Shown here piece after piece: positions 1 through 10,079 of a stretch of DNA of 29,596 bases. The stretch spans positions 1-29,596 of the forward strand of contig JABYQR010000472.1 of assembly GCA_022592445.1 (NCBI GenBank), read 5' to 3'. Each line of letters starts with the position of its first letter. The stretch's first letter is position 1. The notes below the pieces were generated by a model that saw only the letters and a list, made by a program, of their open reading frames with translations, made no database searches and was not told the DNA's origin. Position numbers and translations under genes: made by a program. This DNA comes from Cytidiella melzeri (lineage: Eukaryota > Basidiomycota > Agaricomycetes > Polyporales > Irpicaceae).

Positions 1-206
1 GGGGACTATGGTAGCAGTTGTTCCTCCCTCAACCGTGCGAGTAAAGGCCCTTTGGGCCGTGTTGAGGTTGTGGTAGATCTGCTGCTCAAAGTTCTCAACT
101 GAAGGGTTGTAACAATTGGCGTGATTTTGCCAAAAGGAACCGAGTGAGTGAGGTCGGCAGTAGCAGCGGGGGCAGCATTGGATCTGGTGTTGGATTGAGA
201 GGCCAT
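1..206 (-). pseudogene. gag N-terminal fragment, family B element copy 1
   Basis: This is the start of a Ty3/gypsy capsid (Gag) gene cut by the window edge. The ATG is at 206, after which the protein begins MASQSN and then has a Ser/Asn/Ala-rich stretch and the run HSVPFGKITPIV. The same start occurs at 18228 in the second family B copy. Compared with that copy, one base is missing just after the ITPIV codons (about position 107), so the frame shifts and ends in an unrelated tail. The copy is therefore broken. It lies downstream of a pre-gag ORF and an LTR on the same strand. Identification rests on the match to the longer copy in this window. Confidence 0.8.
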
Positions 207-377
207 TGCTTCTAATTTCTTAGTTAGCAAATAATAAGCAAAATACCATTTCTAGTATAAGAACAAGAGAAAACACCACTTTTCACACATTGAACTCTTG
301 TCAGAGTTGTTTTCACACATTAAATCCTTTTTGGGAATTTGTCACCAAGTAAAATGAGGCTTGTCAACCCATACATT
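207..377 (-). other. Spacer between pre-gag ORF and gag, family B copy 1
   Basis: Non-coding, AT-rich spacer matching 18229-18399 of the second family B copy at nearly every position. It contains two near-identical TTTCACACATT words about 40 bases apart. I see no gene here. Confidence 0.6.
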
Positions 378-1166
378 TTATTCCATTTCCGGGTATACAA
401 AGGTGTTCATTTTGAACAGCCCTTCTAGTAGCTCTAAGATATGACCCCATCTCCGGTGTATGTCCACAAAACTAATTCTACCCAAACCTTTTAAGTCCTT
501 TTTCAACATTCTCCATTCCCTATTCAACATCTTGTCCATATGATTCTCCTTGAACTACTGTTCTATCATGTAGACTCAACCAATCAGCAGCTGAACATTT
601 TTGCAACGAGTGTTGAGCCGTGCATCCAAAGATTGGCCACCACTTGCAAAAGAGGCGTTCAGCTTGTTGAGCACAGGCTCAAGCATTTGTCAGGCTGCTG
701 TGATTATGGGTTTGATGGGTTTGAACTCCTGTTGACAAAGCATAAGCTTTGTCTCACGGAAGGGGAGATTGGTGGGGATTGAAGTGGGAGTGGGAATGTG
801 AGTACGTCTGTTTCAATCCTAAATTTGCTGAAGAAGAGTAAGCTTTTCAGCTTCCTCCTTCTCCAGCTTCTCAATTCTATTGAGAAGACTTCGCTGAGAC
901 ATGAGGCTAGAGAGCTGTCCCATACAAGCTTGGTTCTCCTCATGCTCAATGGTGGTGCAAGCTTGCTCTTCGAGATCAATCCTCTTGATGAGAGGTTTGT
1001 TGTCAGGGTACTTGACACGGCGAGGCTTGCCGGTGTCTTTGAACTTGTTGAGAGTCTCCGTGGAGACTGCAAAGCGTTCTAGAAGTCCAGTGACTTCATT
1101 GCAGACGGGGATGGAGTAGGGAGCCTTGCGGCCAGTCATAGCAGTGATGTAGCGGGAAAGAGGCAT
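378..1166 (-). pseudogene. Pre-gag ORF, family B copy 1, decayed
   Basis: A decayed copy of the ORF that sits between the 5' LTR and gag in this family. The ATG is at 1166 (MPLSRYI) and the conserved end is the TAA at 378-380. The first 115 codons are open and contain the conserved blocks APYSIPV, NKPLIKRIDL and TTIEHEE. Further on, at least five in-frame stops interrupt it, but the C-terminal block REWRML...GRISFVDIHRRWG is still readable. Length and order match the better copy at 18400-19178. The product has no family I recognise. It is rich in charged residues with a probable coiled coil (IEKLEKEEAEKL). It is unlikely to make full-length protein. Confidence 0.7.
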
Positions 1167-1744
1167 GGTGACTGTGTGACAATGTGTGGTGAGCTTGTCA
1201 GCTCAGTGGTGTGCAAAACAAAATCTCCACAAAGGAGAGGTCCTGTGTGTGCGTGGAGTAGTGCCAGCGTCGGCCTGCACTCTCTCTCCAGGTCCGGTGG
1301 TGAAAGGATCTCCGTCACGGTTTCACCCGTGCAACAAATGGTTGGCGGATCAGTATTACACTGACCCTAAGTCCGGCCATAACTAGTTAGCTGTCTTCAT
1401 GCCTAGGCACTCATGGGCTTCTAGTCCTGCTGTCTAGCTCTTATAACGAGTGTCTGACACCAGACTCCACTATTGCCTGTGGGGAGGCACACTTTCGTCA
1501 TGTTGGCATTGTGCCAACCCCTGCTCTGATCAGCTCTAGGAGCGTCAGGCGAGAGGGGGATTCAAGTTGTGCACATCAAGGCAAAGCCTAGACATGACTA
1601 CCACTTAGAGCCTATGGTCTGGCTACCCCTATGTCTAGAGGATTTGTAAAGGGGCCCACGCACAGGTACAAGACCTAGAAGAAAAGGGGAAGAAACCTCC
1701 AGCATGTCCAGAGACGTGAGGGAGTAGGGGCAGTCTTATCCAAA
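1167..1744 (-). other. 5' leader between LTR and pre-gag ORF, family B copy 1
   Basis: Untranslated leader of the element, conserved with 19179-19758 of the second copy, including a palindrome-rich stretch and the LTR-adjacent segment ending GGGGCAGTCTTATCCAAA. The primer binding site should be the bases directly next to the LTR (on the minus strand TTTGGATAAGACTGCC), but I cannot match them to a tRNA end with confidence. Confidence 0.55.
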
Positions 1745-2414
1745 TGTAACAGTAATGCTACACTCACCAGATAAGTTGGTTGACTTGAGGGGGATGTGGT
1801 GAGATAGAGAGTAAGAGTGGTGGTGAGTGAAGTACTGGTGTGTACTGAGTAGTCCTGGTTCAACAGAGTGGATAAGGCTGAGGGGATATGCCCTCAGGAG
1901 TGCCTCTATATATACATGAGGGGAGGACCCCAGGTACTACCCTAAGACCCCTAATACCTACATGAGTAAGCAAAGTAATCTACCTTACTAAGCATGCCCT
2001 ATGCCCTAGTGGTGCCACTTCAATAATTAACCAAGAGCAATTGTCCCCATGACCTGACCCCATGACCCAGTCCCAAGGCTAGACTTGTTCTAGCTTGTTC
2101 TAAGACAAGGCTAGACTTTCCCAGAAGGTTCTAAGAACTATGACATCATCTGATGGAATGTTCTACACTATGACATAATAGTTCCAGCATGTTCCACAAG
2201 GTTCCAGGGAGTTCTATCATGTGATACACAGATGAGGAAAGGAGCACAACAGCGCATCAATTGATAAGTGCTGGAATAAGCACTGAAATAAGCGCAGGAA
2301 TAAGTTAAGCGCCTAAACAGACGTTGGATAAGCACTGGATAAGCGCCTAAATATCCCCAATAATACCGTTGCCTGGTAAGGCAAGTCTTGTAGAAACATT
2401 GAAGATCTGTGACA
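1745..2414 (-). repeat. 5' LTR of family B element copy 1
   Basis: A 670-bp LTR read on the minus strand from TGTCACAG (ending at 2414) to CTGTTACA (1745), so the terminal inverted repeat is seven of eight bases. Three further copies occur at 3081-4544, 13243-13941 and 19759-20435, which fixes the ends. It contains a TATATATA box (1907-1914), a degenerate run of GCGCTTATC-like units and short GAA/TTC inverted motifs. It abuts CCCCT at 2415, the expected target duplication, but its partner lies outside the window. Confidence 0.88.
1907..1914 (-). promoter_or_regulatory. TATA box of LTR B
   Basis: TATATATA on the minus strand, followed by a G/C-rich stretch, at the same place in all four LTR B copies (4375-4382, 13405-13412, 19921-19928). 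It is the probable core promoter for the minus-strand element transcript. Confidence 0.6.
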
Positions 2415-2738
2415 CCCCTACTCTATCCCCGTCTGCAATGAAGTCACTGGACTTCAGGAACGCCTTACTGTCTCGAAAGAGACACTTAATCAGTTCAAAG
2501 ACACTGGCAAGCCTCGCTGGCTCAAGTACCCCAGTAACAAGCCCCTCATCAAGAGGATTGACCTTGAGGAGCAGGCTTGTACCACCATTGAGCATGAGGA
2601 AGACCAAGCTTGCATGAGCAAGGTCTCCCATCTCATGTCCCAGCTTAGCCTTCTCCACCAGATTGAGAAGCAAGAGAAGGAGAAAGCTGAAAAGCTGACC
2701 TTTCTTCAGCATATCAAGGAGCACAATCAATACGCTTA
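2415..2738 (+). pseudogene. Plus-strand fragment of a family B-like pre-gag ORF
   Basis: An open frame from 2416 (PYSIPVCNEV) through NKPLIKRIDLEEQ, TTIEHEEDQ and the coiled-coil-like IEKQEKEKAEKL. It is closely similar to the pre-gag ORF of the two family B elements but lies on the opposite strand. The N-terminal dozen or so codons are missing because LTR B copy 1 abuts it. At the other end similarity stops at about 2738, where a family E LTR begins. It is thus a piece of an older element of the same or a sister family, into which two younger elements inserted. The frame stays open to 2896, but the later residues look like LTR sequence. Confidence 0.7.
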
Positions 2739-3000
2739 TGTTTCTTTCAGGAACACAATCAAACTCTATGAAGAGCGAGGAAGTGACAATGGGGGTTGGA
2801 GGAATGACGAGCAAACTCGCGTGGACAATGACAACAGGGAAGATGATGATGTTAATGAAGGAGAAACGACAACAAGGGAGCAACTAAAAATGAGCTAAAG
2901 ACCAGGTTTATATTAGTACAGTGAGGGACTAAGTACAAGGTGGACATCACCTAAAGACCAGGAGATAGAATCTGAGGTCTTTAGGGAGCTACAGGGTGGG

Positions 3001-3010
3001 TTTATATACA
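3001..3010 (-). promoter_or_regulatory. TATA box of LTR E
   Basis: TGTATATAAA on the minus strand within the family E LTR, about 100 bases upstream of the duplicated CTGGTCTTTAG motif. The same layout (TATA, then a doubled GGTCTTTA word) is seen in LTR A. Confidence 0.5.
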
Positions 3011-3147
3011 TCTCAGACAAGGACCCCTGGTACCGGGTCTGTACTCCTATAACTGTCGTGGGAACATATGGTGTACTATGTGTCACAGATTTTCAATGTT
3101 TCTACAAGACTTGCCTTACCAGACAACGGTATTATTGGGAATATTTA

Positions 3148-3250
3148 AGTGCTTATCCAGCGCTTATCCGGTGTCTATTTAGCGCTTATCTGGCGCTTAT
3201 CAGGCGCCTATTCCGTCGCTTATTCTCAGTGCCTATCAATTGATGCGCTG
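3148..3250 (+). repeat. Degenerate GCGCTTATC tandem units in LTR B
   Basis: Several imperfect 10-12 bp units of the form GCGCTTATCyGG in tandem. The inverted equivalents in the other LTR B copies lie at about 2258-2352, 13753-13880 and 20275-20372. The number of units differs between copies, as expected for slippage. Confidence 0.65.
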
Positions 3251-3572
3251 ATGCGCCTCCTGTCTCTGATGCGCTGATGCACTCCTTTCCTTATCTGTGT
3301 ATCACATGATAGAACTCTCTGGAACCTTGTGGAACTTTCTGGAACTATGATGTCATAGTATACAACATTCCATTAGATGATGTCATAGTTCATAGAACCT
3401 TCTGGAAAAGTCTAGCCTTGTCTTAGAACAAGCTAGAACAAGTCTAGCCTTGGAGCTGGGTCATGGGGTCAGGTCATGGGGACAATTGCTATTGGTTGAT
3501 TATTGAAGTGGCACCACTAGGGCATAGGGCATGCTTAGTAAGGTAGATTACTTTGCTTACTCATGTAGGTAT

Positions 3573-4329
3573 TGTCATGGATGGCCTGACTAGCCCTTAA
3601 TTTTCGCAATTTACCTCTTGTTTTTATCTGTAAAACTCCGGGCTACAACCTAGTTTCAATTCTCTCTGCATAAACTCCTTTGCATGTCTATTAAGCGCCC
3701 GTATCACGTGGCTTAGACGCTCCACACGGTCACATTACTTGCTACTACGTCACACTGGCATGTGACTTAGCTTAAATAAGACCACATGGCTACAAGCACA
3801 TGGCTCAGCCCATAGCTAGGGTTTGACGTCATAGATACTGTCCACATGGGCTCCTTATTGTTCTTTCCTTACTGTTCTCTTTATGGAAGGATGTTCTCAC
3901 AGGTGTGGGAATGGAATAAAATAGTTGGTCTCCTTTTAGATAGATTCTCTCACGGGTAGAGTTCTTGGCAAGGTCTAGACAATAGCTATTGTTCTCCTTT
4001 AGGTAGTTCTTTTGTTTTTCGTTCCCATGACTTCTTGCAAAGCCTGCCCTCAACATGGTCTGTGCGCAGGTCCCTGAAGTCTATATAAGCTGCTACATGT
4101 ACGCTCCTAGCCCCCATCTCGACCTCTTGGTCTTTACTGGGCTAGGTAAGCAACACCCCTCTTGTACTACATAGCGAGTAGTATCAATACTAACTTGGTC
4201 TTTACTGGGCTAGCTTTCTGAATAAGTTTGATAGCTGGTGAACGCATTGTGCTTCACGCCTGCCACCACCTCCTCGTCGTCATCCACACCGTGTCCCTGT
4301 TTGTCACGTTGAGCCCTGTCTCCGTGTCA
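3573..4329 (+). repeat. Solo LTR A with 5-bp target duplication GGTAT
   Basis: A 757-bp LTR from TGTCATGG to CCGTGTCA, near-identical to 25524-26282. GGTAT stands at 3568-3572 and again at 4330-4334. Removing the LTR and one GGTAT restores the LTR B sequence ATGTAGGTATTAGGGG seen in the other B copies. It has no internal coding region, so it is a solo LTR, and it is the youngest layer of a three-deep nest (A in B in E). Confidence 0.94.
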
Positions 4330-4711
4330 GGTATTAGGGGTCTTAGGGTAGTACCTGGGGTCCTCCCCTTCATGTATATATAGAGGCACTCCTGAGGACA
4401 TATCCCCTCAGTCTTATCCACTCTGTTGATAAAGAACTACCTTGTACTCTCCAGTACTTTGCTCACCACATCTCTTACTCTCTATATCTCTATCTCCCCC
4501 TCAAGTTAACCACTTATCTGGTGAGTGTAACCTTAACTGTTACACTATGGTGCGATGTTCTACAATGTTCCACAATGTTCCAGCACCTTCTATGATCATG
4601 TGACCAGTCTGTCACATGCACTTGATCACATGCAGTAGCCATGTACCATTGTCAAGATAAGATAAGGAAAATAAAAGGAAAAGAAAGGAAAAAGTGTGCA
4701 TGCTCGTGACA

Positions 4712-4729
4712 TTACCCCCCTCCTAAAGG
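4712..4729 (-). other. Polypurine tract of family E element
   Basis: On the minus strand TTTAGGAGGGGGGTAA lies directly before the TGTCACGAG start of the 3' LTR and overlaps the end of pol. This is the expected place of the plus-strand primer for reverse transcription. The same motif precedes the 3' LTR at 23949-23966. Confidence 0.75.
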
Positions 4730-6470
4730 CCTTTTCTCCGGAAGGCAGGAGTTGAATCTGTTCCGTCTTCCCACAAGGATACGCGTCGTAGAGTTTCTGA
4801 AGGTAGCTTCTCAAAATTCTCGTTAATTGGTTGGAAATTCATTGCTAAGAATAGAGATGCAGCAATTGGTCGTGGAGCTCCTGGGTGTCGTCTGTGGAAA
4901 TCTTTGACACCTTCATCGGCATGAGTGACGTTGGTTGCTGGTTCCCAGGAATTTTCTGATTCTGGGTATCCTTTCCACTTGACACAGTACTGAAACTCCT
5001 TCTTTCGCCCAAAGATCCTTGAGTCAAGAATTTGTTCTACTTTGTACTCCTCTTCTTCGTCGAGCACAATTGGCTCTGGTTCAGAAAATTCCCAATTAGG
5101 GACCAAACTTGCCGTCTTGGCCGGTCGTAGCCTATCCACATGGAACACTGGGTGACACTTGTCTTGAATGGTGAGTTTGACCCAATAATTCAGGTCCCCA
5201 ACCTTTTCCAAGACTTCATAAGGACCATCTCGTTTTGGTGGTAGTTTTGCCACCAGCTGTTCCTTTGGATGCTTGTTGCGTTCCACGTATACCTTATCAC
5301 CGACTTTAAACTGCGGGGCCTTTGTAACTCCGTGTTTGTAGAATCGTTTCATGCGTTCTGCCGTGAGCTGTAGTGCAGCTTTGGCATCTTCTTGGGCTTC
5401 TCGGAGCGCTCAAAGATGTTCGTCTGCTGCGGGAACGTTTGATACTAGGTTCAAAGGCACCTGGAATTCTGGTAGATATCCATAGATCAGTTCAAAGGGA
5501 GCCTTCCCGGTGGACGAGTGTACTCGGCTATTAAGTGCAAAATCCACAATTGGCAACCAGTCTACCCAGTCATCCTGTCTGAAGGAGTAGAACACTCGGA
5601 GATACTGTTCTATTTTTTGAGTCATACGTTCGGTTTTACCATCCGTCTGAGGATGGTACGCAGTGGACATAGACAACTTTACTCCAAGTGCATCGTAGAT
5701 AGCACGGAGAAACTTGTGCGCGAACACTGATCTGCAGTCTGAGATCATCTGGCGAGGTACACCATGGAGTCAAAACACGTTTGCAATATAATCCTGCACG
5801 TGTTCAGGAGTTTTTATGCTTTCCCGTGATGGATAGCAATGCACCTGCGCTGTTGTTCGATCAACTGCAACCGTGATAGAATTGTATCCTTTACATGGCG
5901 GTAACTTGACAATGAAGTCCGTGGTAACGCTTTCCCATGGAGCATTGGGCGGATCTAGTGGATTGAGTGGACCACCTGGTGTTGCGGGGTATGTCTTGGT
6001 TCTTTGACAGGTGTCACACGTGTCTACATAGTCATTGACGAAGTGTGTCATGCTGGACCACCAGTAGTTCCGAGAAAATAGTTCCAGTGTTTTGACCCTG
6101 CCCAGATGTCCAGCGACGGGTAAGTCGTGATGTCATTGAACTAGTTCCTTTCGGATTTTGTCATCTTTAGGAACATAAACTTCTCCCCGGAACAATAACA
6201 GTCCATTCTCGACGTTCCACTCTTCGAGTCCCCAGCTAAAAACGCGAGGTCCGAGTTTCTTGACTTTGGCAAGTGCTTCTGCCACCTCGGTCTCTCGAAG
6301 AGACATTCACGGATACGTTTCAGCAGGTCTCTGTCTGGTTGTATGCTAGCTTGCCCCCGTTGAGAAACAGCAGCTCGGAAGACCTCAGATCTTAAAACTA
6401 CTTGTGACAAGTTGTCTTCTTCGTCCTTGACCTCATGTTGGCTTAGCCGGGACATAGAATTCAACTTTCC
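4723..6470 (-). pseudogene. Family E pol, integrase and chromodomain part
   Basis: The C-terminal half of a Ty3/gypsy polyprotein, which inserts element cDNA into the genome. In order on the minus strand: a linker; an HHCC zinc region (HHD...GHLG, later CDTCQRTK); the integrase core with TTDFIVKLP, then ISDCRSVF, where the usual DRGS is damaged, and the catalytic Glu in GKTERM; a C-terminal KVGDKVYV barrel; and a chromodomain (YKVEQILDSR...YCVKWKGYPESENSWEP) that probably steers insertion to marked chromatin. In-frame TGA stops at 5410, 5770 and 6133 each fit CGA to TGA changes. A frameshift near 6305 and a stop plus frameshift near 6470 also break it. It is inactive. Confidence 0.88.
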
Positions 6471-7865
6471 ATTGACTTTCAGGGCTTCGGAATGATCTCA
6501 AAGTTGAAGCGTGAGAGGAACAGTGACCAACGTGCTTGACGACGTGTCAAGTTGCAAGCTGTCTTCCAGTGCTCGAGATTCTTGTGGTCAGAGAAGATAG
6601 GGAATTTCTCTGGTACCCCTTCCAAATAATGACGCCAGTCTTCAAGGGCTCGTACAATTGCCATAAGTTCTCGGTTGTAGATCTCATAGCTTCGTTTGGT
6701 CTCAGTCATGCCTTCAGACCGATAGGCTACTGGGTGCCACGTGCCGTCTTCAGCTTGTTGCTCCAACATCCCTCCCATTGCATATCCGGATGCATCCTTT
6801 TACAAACGTGTGGGTCTATCAAAACTCCACATTGCCAACACTGGTGCTTCCACGAATTGTCGACGGAGTTCATCAAACGCTAACTGCTCTTCAGGACCCC
6901 ACTTTCCAAGGAGCCTTGCCTGTGAGACAGTCTAGGGGCTTACATATCTTTCCAAAGTCTTTGATGAACCTCGGGTAGACGTTTGATGCAAACCCACGGA
7001 ATTGGCGGATGTCAGAGACGTTCTGTGGTACAGGCCATTCAGCCACTGCATTCACTTTGACAGGGCTCATGTGTAACTGATTATGACCAATGATGACCCC
7101 AAGGTATACCGTCTCTGATCTCTCAAACTCGCATTTCTCAGGTTTCAAGAATAGGTCATGCTGCCTGAGCCGTCTCAGAACTTCATGTACCACCTGGCGG
7201 TGCTCGGATATCTCCTTGGAATAGATAAGGATATCATCCAAGTAGACCGTGACTTTGCCTTCGGCAATGAGGTCGGCAAAAATATCATTCATCATATTCT
7301 GGAACGTAGCCAGGGAGTTTGTGAGTCCAAAGAACATGACGGTTGGTTCAAAGAGTCCACGGTTGGTTACAAACGCTGCCTCGTGTTCATCACCCTCTTT
7401 GATGCGGACATTTTTATATTCCCATCTGACATCTAGTTTGGTAAAGAACCTAGCGCCTCGCAGTCTATCCACGAGTTCGGAGATCAACGGCAATGGATAT
7501 CTGTTTTTGATTGTGACTTTGTTTAACTTCCGGTAATCCTGCACTGGGCGTAACTTTTCATCCTTTTTCTTGACAAAGAAGAAGGGTGATGCCATTGGGG
7601 ACTTCAACGGTCTAATGTACCCTTTGTCTAGGTTCTCTCGGATAAACTTGTCAAGCTCTTCTTGCTCGGGGTGGGACAGCGGGTAAACTTTTGCATGGAA
7701 TCCTTTTGCTTCCGGAATCAACTCAATTGCATGGTCATATGACTTGTGTTCTGGAAGCTGTTAAGATTCCGTCTCAGAGAAAATGTGAGCATGTCGTCAA
7801 TATTGCTCAGGCACCATCTCCTCAAAGGTTTTCACCGGTTTCACCCGGTTCTCAACCTCTGCTAG
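6471..7865 (-). pseudogene. Family E pol, reverse transcriptase and RNase H part
   Basis: The RT copies element RNA into DNA and the RNase H removes the template. Seen on the minus strand: PLSHPEQEELDKF, the QDYRKLNK motif, TKLDVRWEYKNVRI (the usual WGY is now WEY), GLTNSLATFQ (usually SPATFQ) and the active site VYLDDILIY at about 7233-7247. RNase H residues are present in DASGYAMGG, YNRELMAI and FSDHKNLEHW. A frameshift near 6898 separates RT from RNase H, and TAA stands just before DASGYA. Upstream, the connector TFEEMVPEQY has stops on both sides. The segment begins at the CACTA element, and the frame continues beyond it from 8541. Confidence 0.9.
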
Positions 7866-8540
7866 CACTGCGGGCAAAGGCCAATTTCACATGACGTGAA
7901 ATGATTGTGAGAGTTATTTGATATGTTAAAAATCCCGTGAATATATAGTTATGTTTGGGGGGTTAGATTAATATACAATCAAAGACATTTTTGTGATTTT
8001 TCTACAAATTTTCAAGCCTATCTACTGGCAGCCTTTCCGCGCTCCGAAAATCTGTGTGAATATTGATTTTTCGGGCATATTTCCGACCGACCTAAAATTG
8101 TAAAAACAATTAGATTTCCCACGTGTGTCGGGTGATGGCAAACATAACGTGGCAAACAACTTTCAAGAACTTTTTGGTAGCACGTGCATGCAACGAGGTA
8201 GGCCGCCGGAAATTCTACCCGCCCTTTCCATTTCTTGATTTTTTCATGCCCTTTTCCCACGCCCCGCCAAATCCGTGGAAGGCATCTTTTCCACTTGGTT
8301 TTCTGAGCCTTGAAAGGTAACTTTCCTTTCATTTTTCTTTTTGATTTAACTACCACTTACACAACAGAAATTCCTGCGCCGGAAAAGCCACAGAATTTGT
8401 ATAGCATTATTTTGTATTCTCAAACATTAAGAAACAATTCCGAGCCCAAAATTGCCTATGGATTATCTGCTGATAGTTAACATTTAAATGGGTAATCATG
8501 CAAATTTCAAGGCGTGTGAAATCGGCGTTTGCCCCTAGTG
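7866..8540. mobile_element. Non-autonomous CACTA-type DNA transposon
   Basis: A 675-bp insertion with terminal inverted repeats: the left end reads CACTGCGGGCAAAGGCC, and the right end read inward is CACTAGGGGCAAACGCC. Similarity extends to about 37 bp with a few mismatches. TAG lies just outside both ends (7863-7865 and 8541-8543), the 3-bp duplication typical of the CACTA (CMC/EnSpm) superfamily. Removing the element and one TAG joins two halves of the family E pol in a single frame across a conserved block (AGYTYSS then LAEVENR). The interior is AT-rich and holds no transposase, so it would depend on enzyme from elsewhere. Confidence 0.87.
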
Positions 8541-9346
8541 TAGCTAACTAGAGTACGTGTACCCTGCTAGAGTGAACAAATGTTCACCTTCTTGTACCAT
8601 AGGTGTAGGGCGTGTGCGTAGAATGCGTCAGGGAGTTCCTTTTCCACCGAGCTGAGTAGTGGCCTGTGCCTGTAACTTCGGCAATTCGGTTACTGCCAAA
8701 CTTCCTGAACCTTCCTGGGTCTCCTCGAGGTCTTCCTCAGCCTCCTCCGTATCCACCGGCAAGTATGGAAGTTGTTCCACAACTTTCCGCAATCCTGGGG
8801 TCTTCTTCTTCCGTTAAGGCTCAGCTGTTCTCTTAGCTGCAGCCTCCTTTGCTTCCTCAACCTGTTCTTTGGGTTTACATGCATCAGGACATCCATCCAT
8901 CCTGATGATGCCTTCGTACCAATCAATGGTGGGGTTGTGATACCACAACCAATCAATTCCTATGATCACGTCTTCCGGCCCAATATCAGTGACCGTGAAG
9001 ATGGTCCTTTCCTCGTGGTCTCCTATCCTCATATTGAGAATGGCAACCTCATCAATAGCCCCATCTCGATTTGGGGTCCCGTCTATGTTGTACACCGGAA
9101 TGGATTGTTTCAACTTCCGGGTCCTAATACGATGCTCTTGAACAAACCGTTTATGAATGAATAGTGTTGAGGCTCCACTATCAATCATAGCTGCAACTTC
9201 TTTAGATCTCTGCAATCCTGAGACTGTGATTGGTACATGAAAATGTGTGGACTCAGAGCCAGTCTCTAGTACATCAGATGTAAGTATGGAAAATCTGTTA
9301 TTACATGGTATACGTGGGGCGCGTGCTTGCGCAGCTCAAATCACGG
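8541..9346 (-). pseudogene. Family E pol, protease and linker part
   Basis: The N-terminal part of the polyprotein, containing an aspartic protease that processes Gag-Pol. On the minus strand the frame runs from the unit C junction (RAPRIPCNNRFS) into the protease with active site MIDSGASTLF and the later block DVIIGIDWLWYHNPTIDW. An acidic linker (EEAEEDLEETQEG) follows, then the tether GYTYSS that leads to RT. In-frame TGA near 9340, TAA just after the protease and TGA near 8622 interrupt it. Removing unit C places this frame at -1 relative to the family E gag, as in the other families here. Confidence 0.84.
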
Positions 9347-9918
9347 TGATACGCCCGGAAATTGGCTAGGCGCGGAGACCCAGCAGCAGCCCGCCATTTG
9401 CGCGGCCTGTGTCATCCTGAGCGGCAAACCCCTCCACTTTCCCTCACGGGCATGAGGAGTTCACTGAGGTCACGAGGAGTTTGCCGAGGATCAGAGGACT
9501 TGACAAGGAGCCGCAACGCGCCAGAAACATCCGAGGCCGAGGAATGGCACCAAACTCTGACTCACAGCCATGCCCCTTTTGCACTGGAGCATGGGCCGGC
9601 CAGCCACCAAGTGTTTTGGACGCGGGTCGGACCAACGGTAGAAGAAACTTGACTCGCGAACCTCGTTTCAGGAAGACTCCTATCACGCCACGCTGTGCAA
9701 CTCCTGAACGGTGCCTCATCACCTGCTTGCAACGGTTGGCGCCTCTTCAGCGAAAGGGCACGCGCCGCTACTCCGCGTCAACCAACGCTGTGTCCTGCCG
9801 GGCGTCGACTCGCTGACATTTTGCCTCCGCAGACGGAAGTATTCTGCCACCCTGTTTCCTCGCTCTCACGTTTGGGTTTAGGACATAGAAGGAAAGGTTT
9901 AGGAGAGGGTCTTCAGGG

Positions 9919-9926
9919 TATATAAA
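9919..9926 (+). promoter_or_regulatory. TATA box of unit C
   Basis: TATATAAA followed about 30 bases later by CAATCAATCCCC, a plausible transcription start region, and then by the ORF start at 10080. Confidence 0.5.
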
Positions 9927-10079
9927 AAAGGTGTTGCTTGTACTGCGTAGAAAATCAATCAATCCCCACCCCAGTTTCCAGAGTTCACTTTACGCTTTGC
10001 GCTTGCGTCGAGGGAGTCTCTTTGCGCCCATAGCTGTAGCTTCTTCTGTGTTGTCTCACTGCAACTACTTCCACATTTA

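Larger units (their letters stand above)
3081..4544 (+). repeat. Solo LTR B with 5-bp target duplication CTATG, itself interrupted
   Basis: Begins TGTCACAG at 3081 and ends CTGTTACA at 4544. The same five bases, CTATG, stand immediately outside both ends (3076-3080 and 4545-4549). No family B coding sequence lies between, so this is a solo LTR left by LTR-LTR recombination. It inserted into the family E LTR and was later split by solo LTR A at 3573-4329. Confidence 0.9.
2739..4711 (-). repeat. 3' LTR of family E element, interrupted by nested LTRs
   Basis: The minus-strand LTR starts TGTCACGAGC at 4711, directly after the polypurine tract of the family E pol. It continues at 3080 after removal of the solo LTR B at 3081-4544, and carries a TATA box (3001-3010) and a twice-repeated CTGGTCTTTAG motif. 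The low-coordinate end is uncertain: similarity of the flank to the pre-gag ORF stops at 2738, but a TGACA at 2788 is also a possible end. The intact LTR would be about 455-505 bp. No second complete copy is present to confirm it. Confidence 0.6.

Noticed and set aside
3148..3250. CRISPR-like array from the repeated GCGCTTATC units
   Set aside because: The units are short, degenerate and contiguous with no unique spacers, and they lie inside an LTR of a eukaryotic element.
8018..8356. Minus-strand 112-codon frame inside the CACTA element
   Set aside because: Lys/Arg-rich with no transposase motif; more likely chance in a non-autonomous element.
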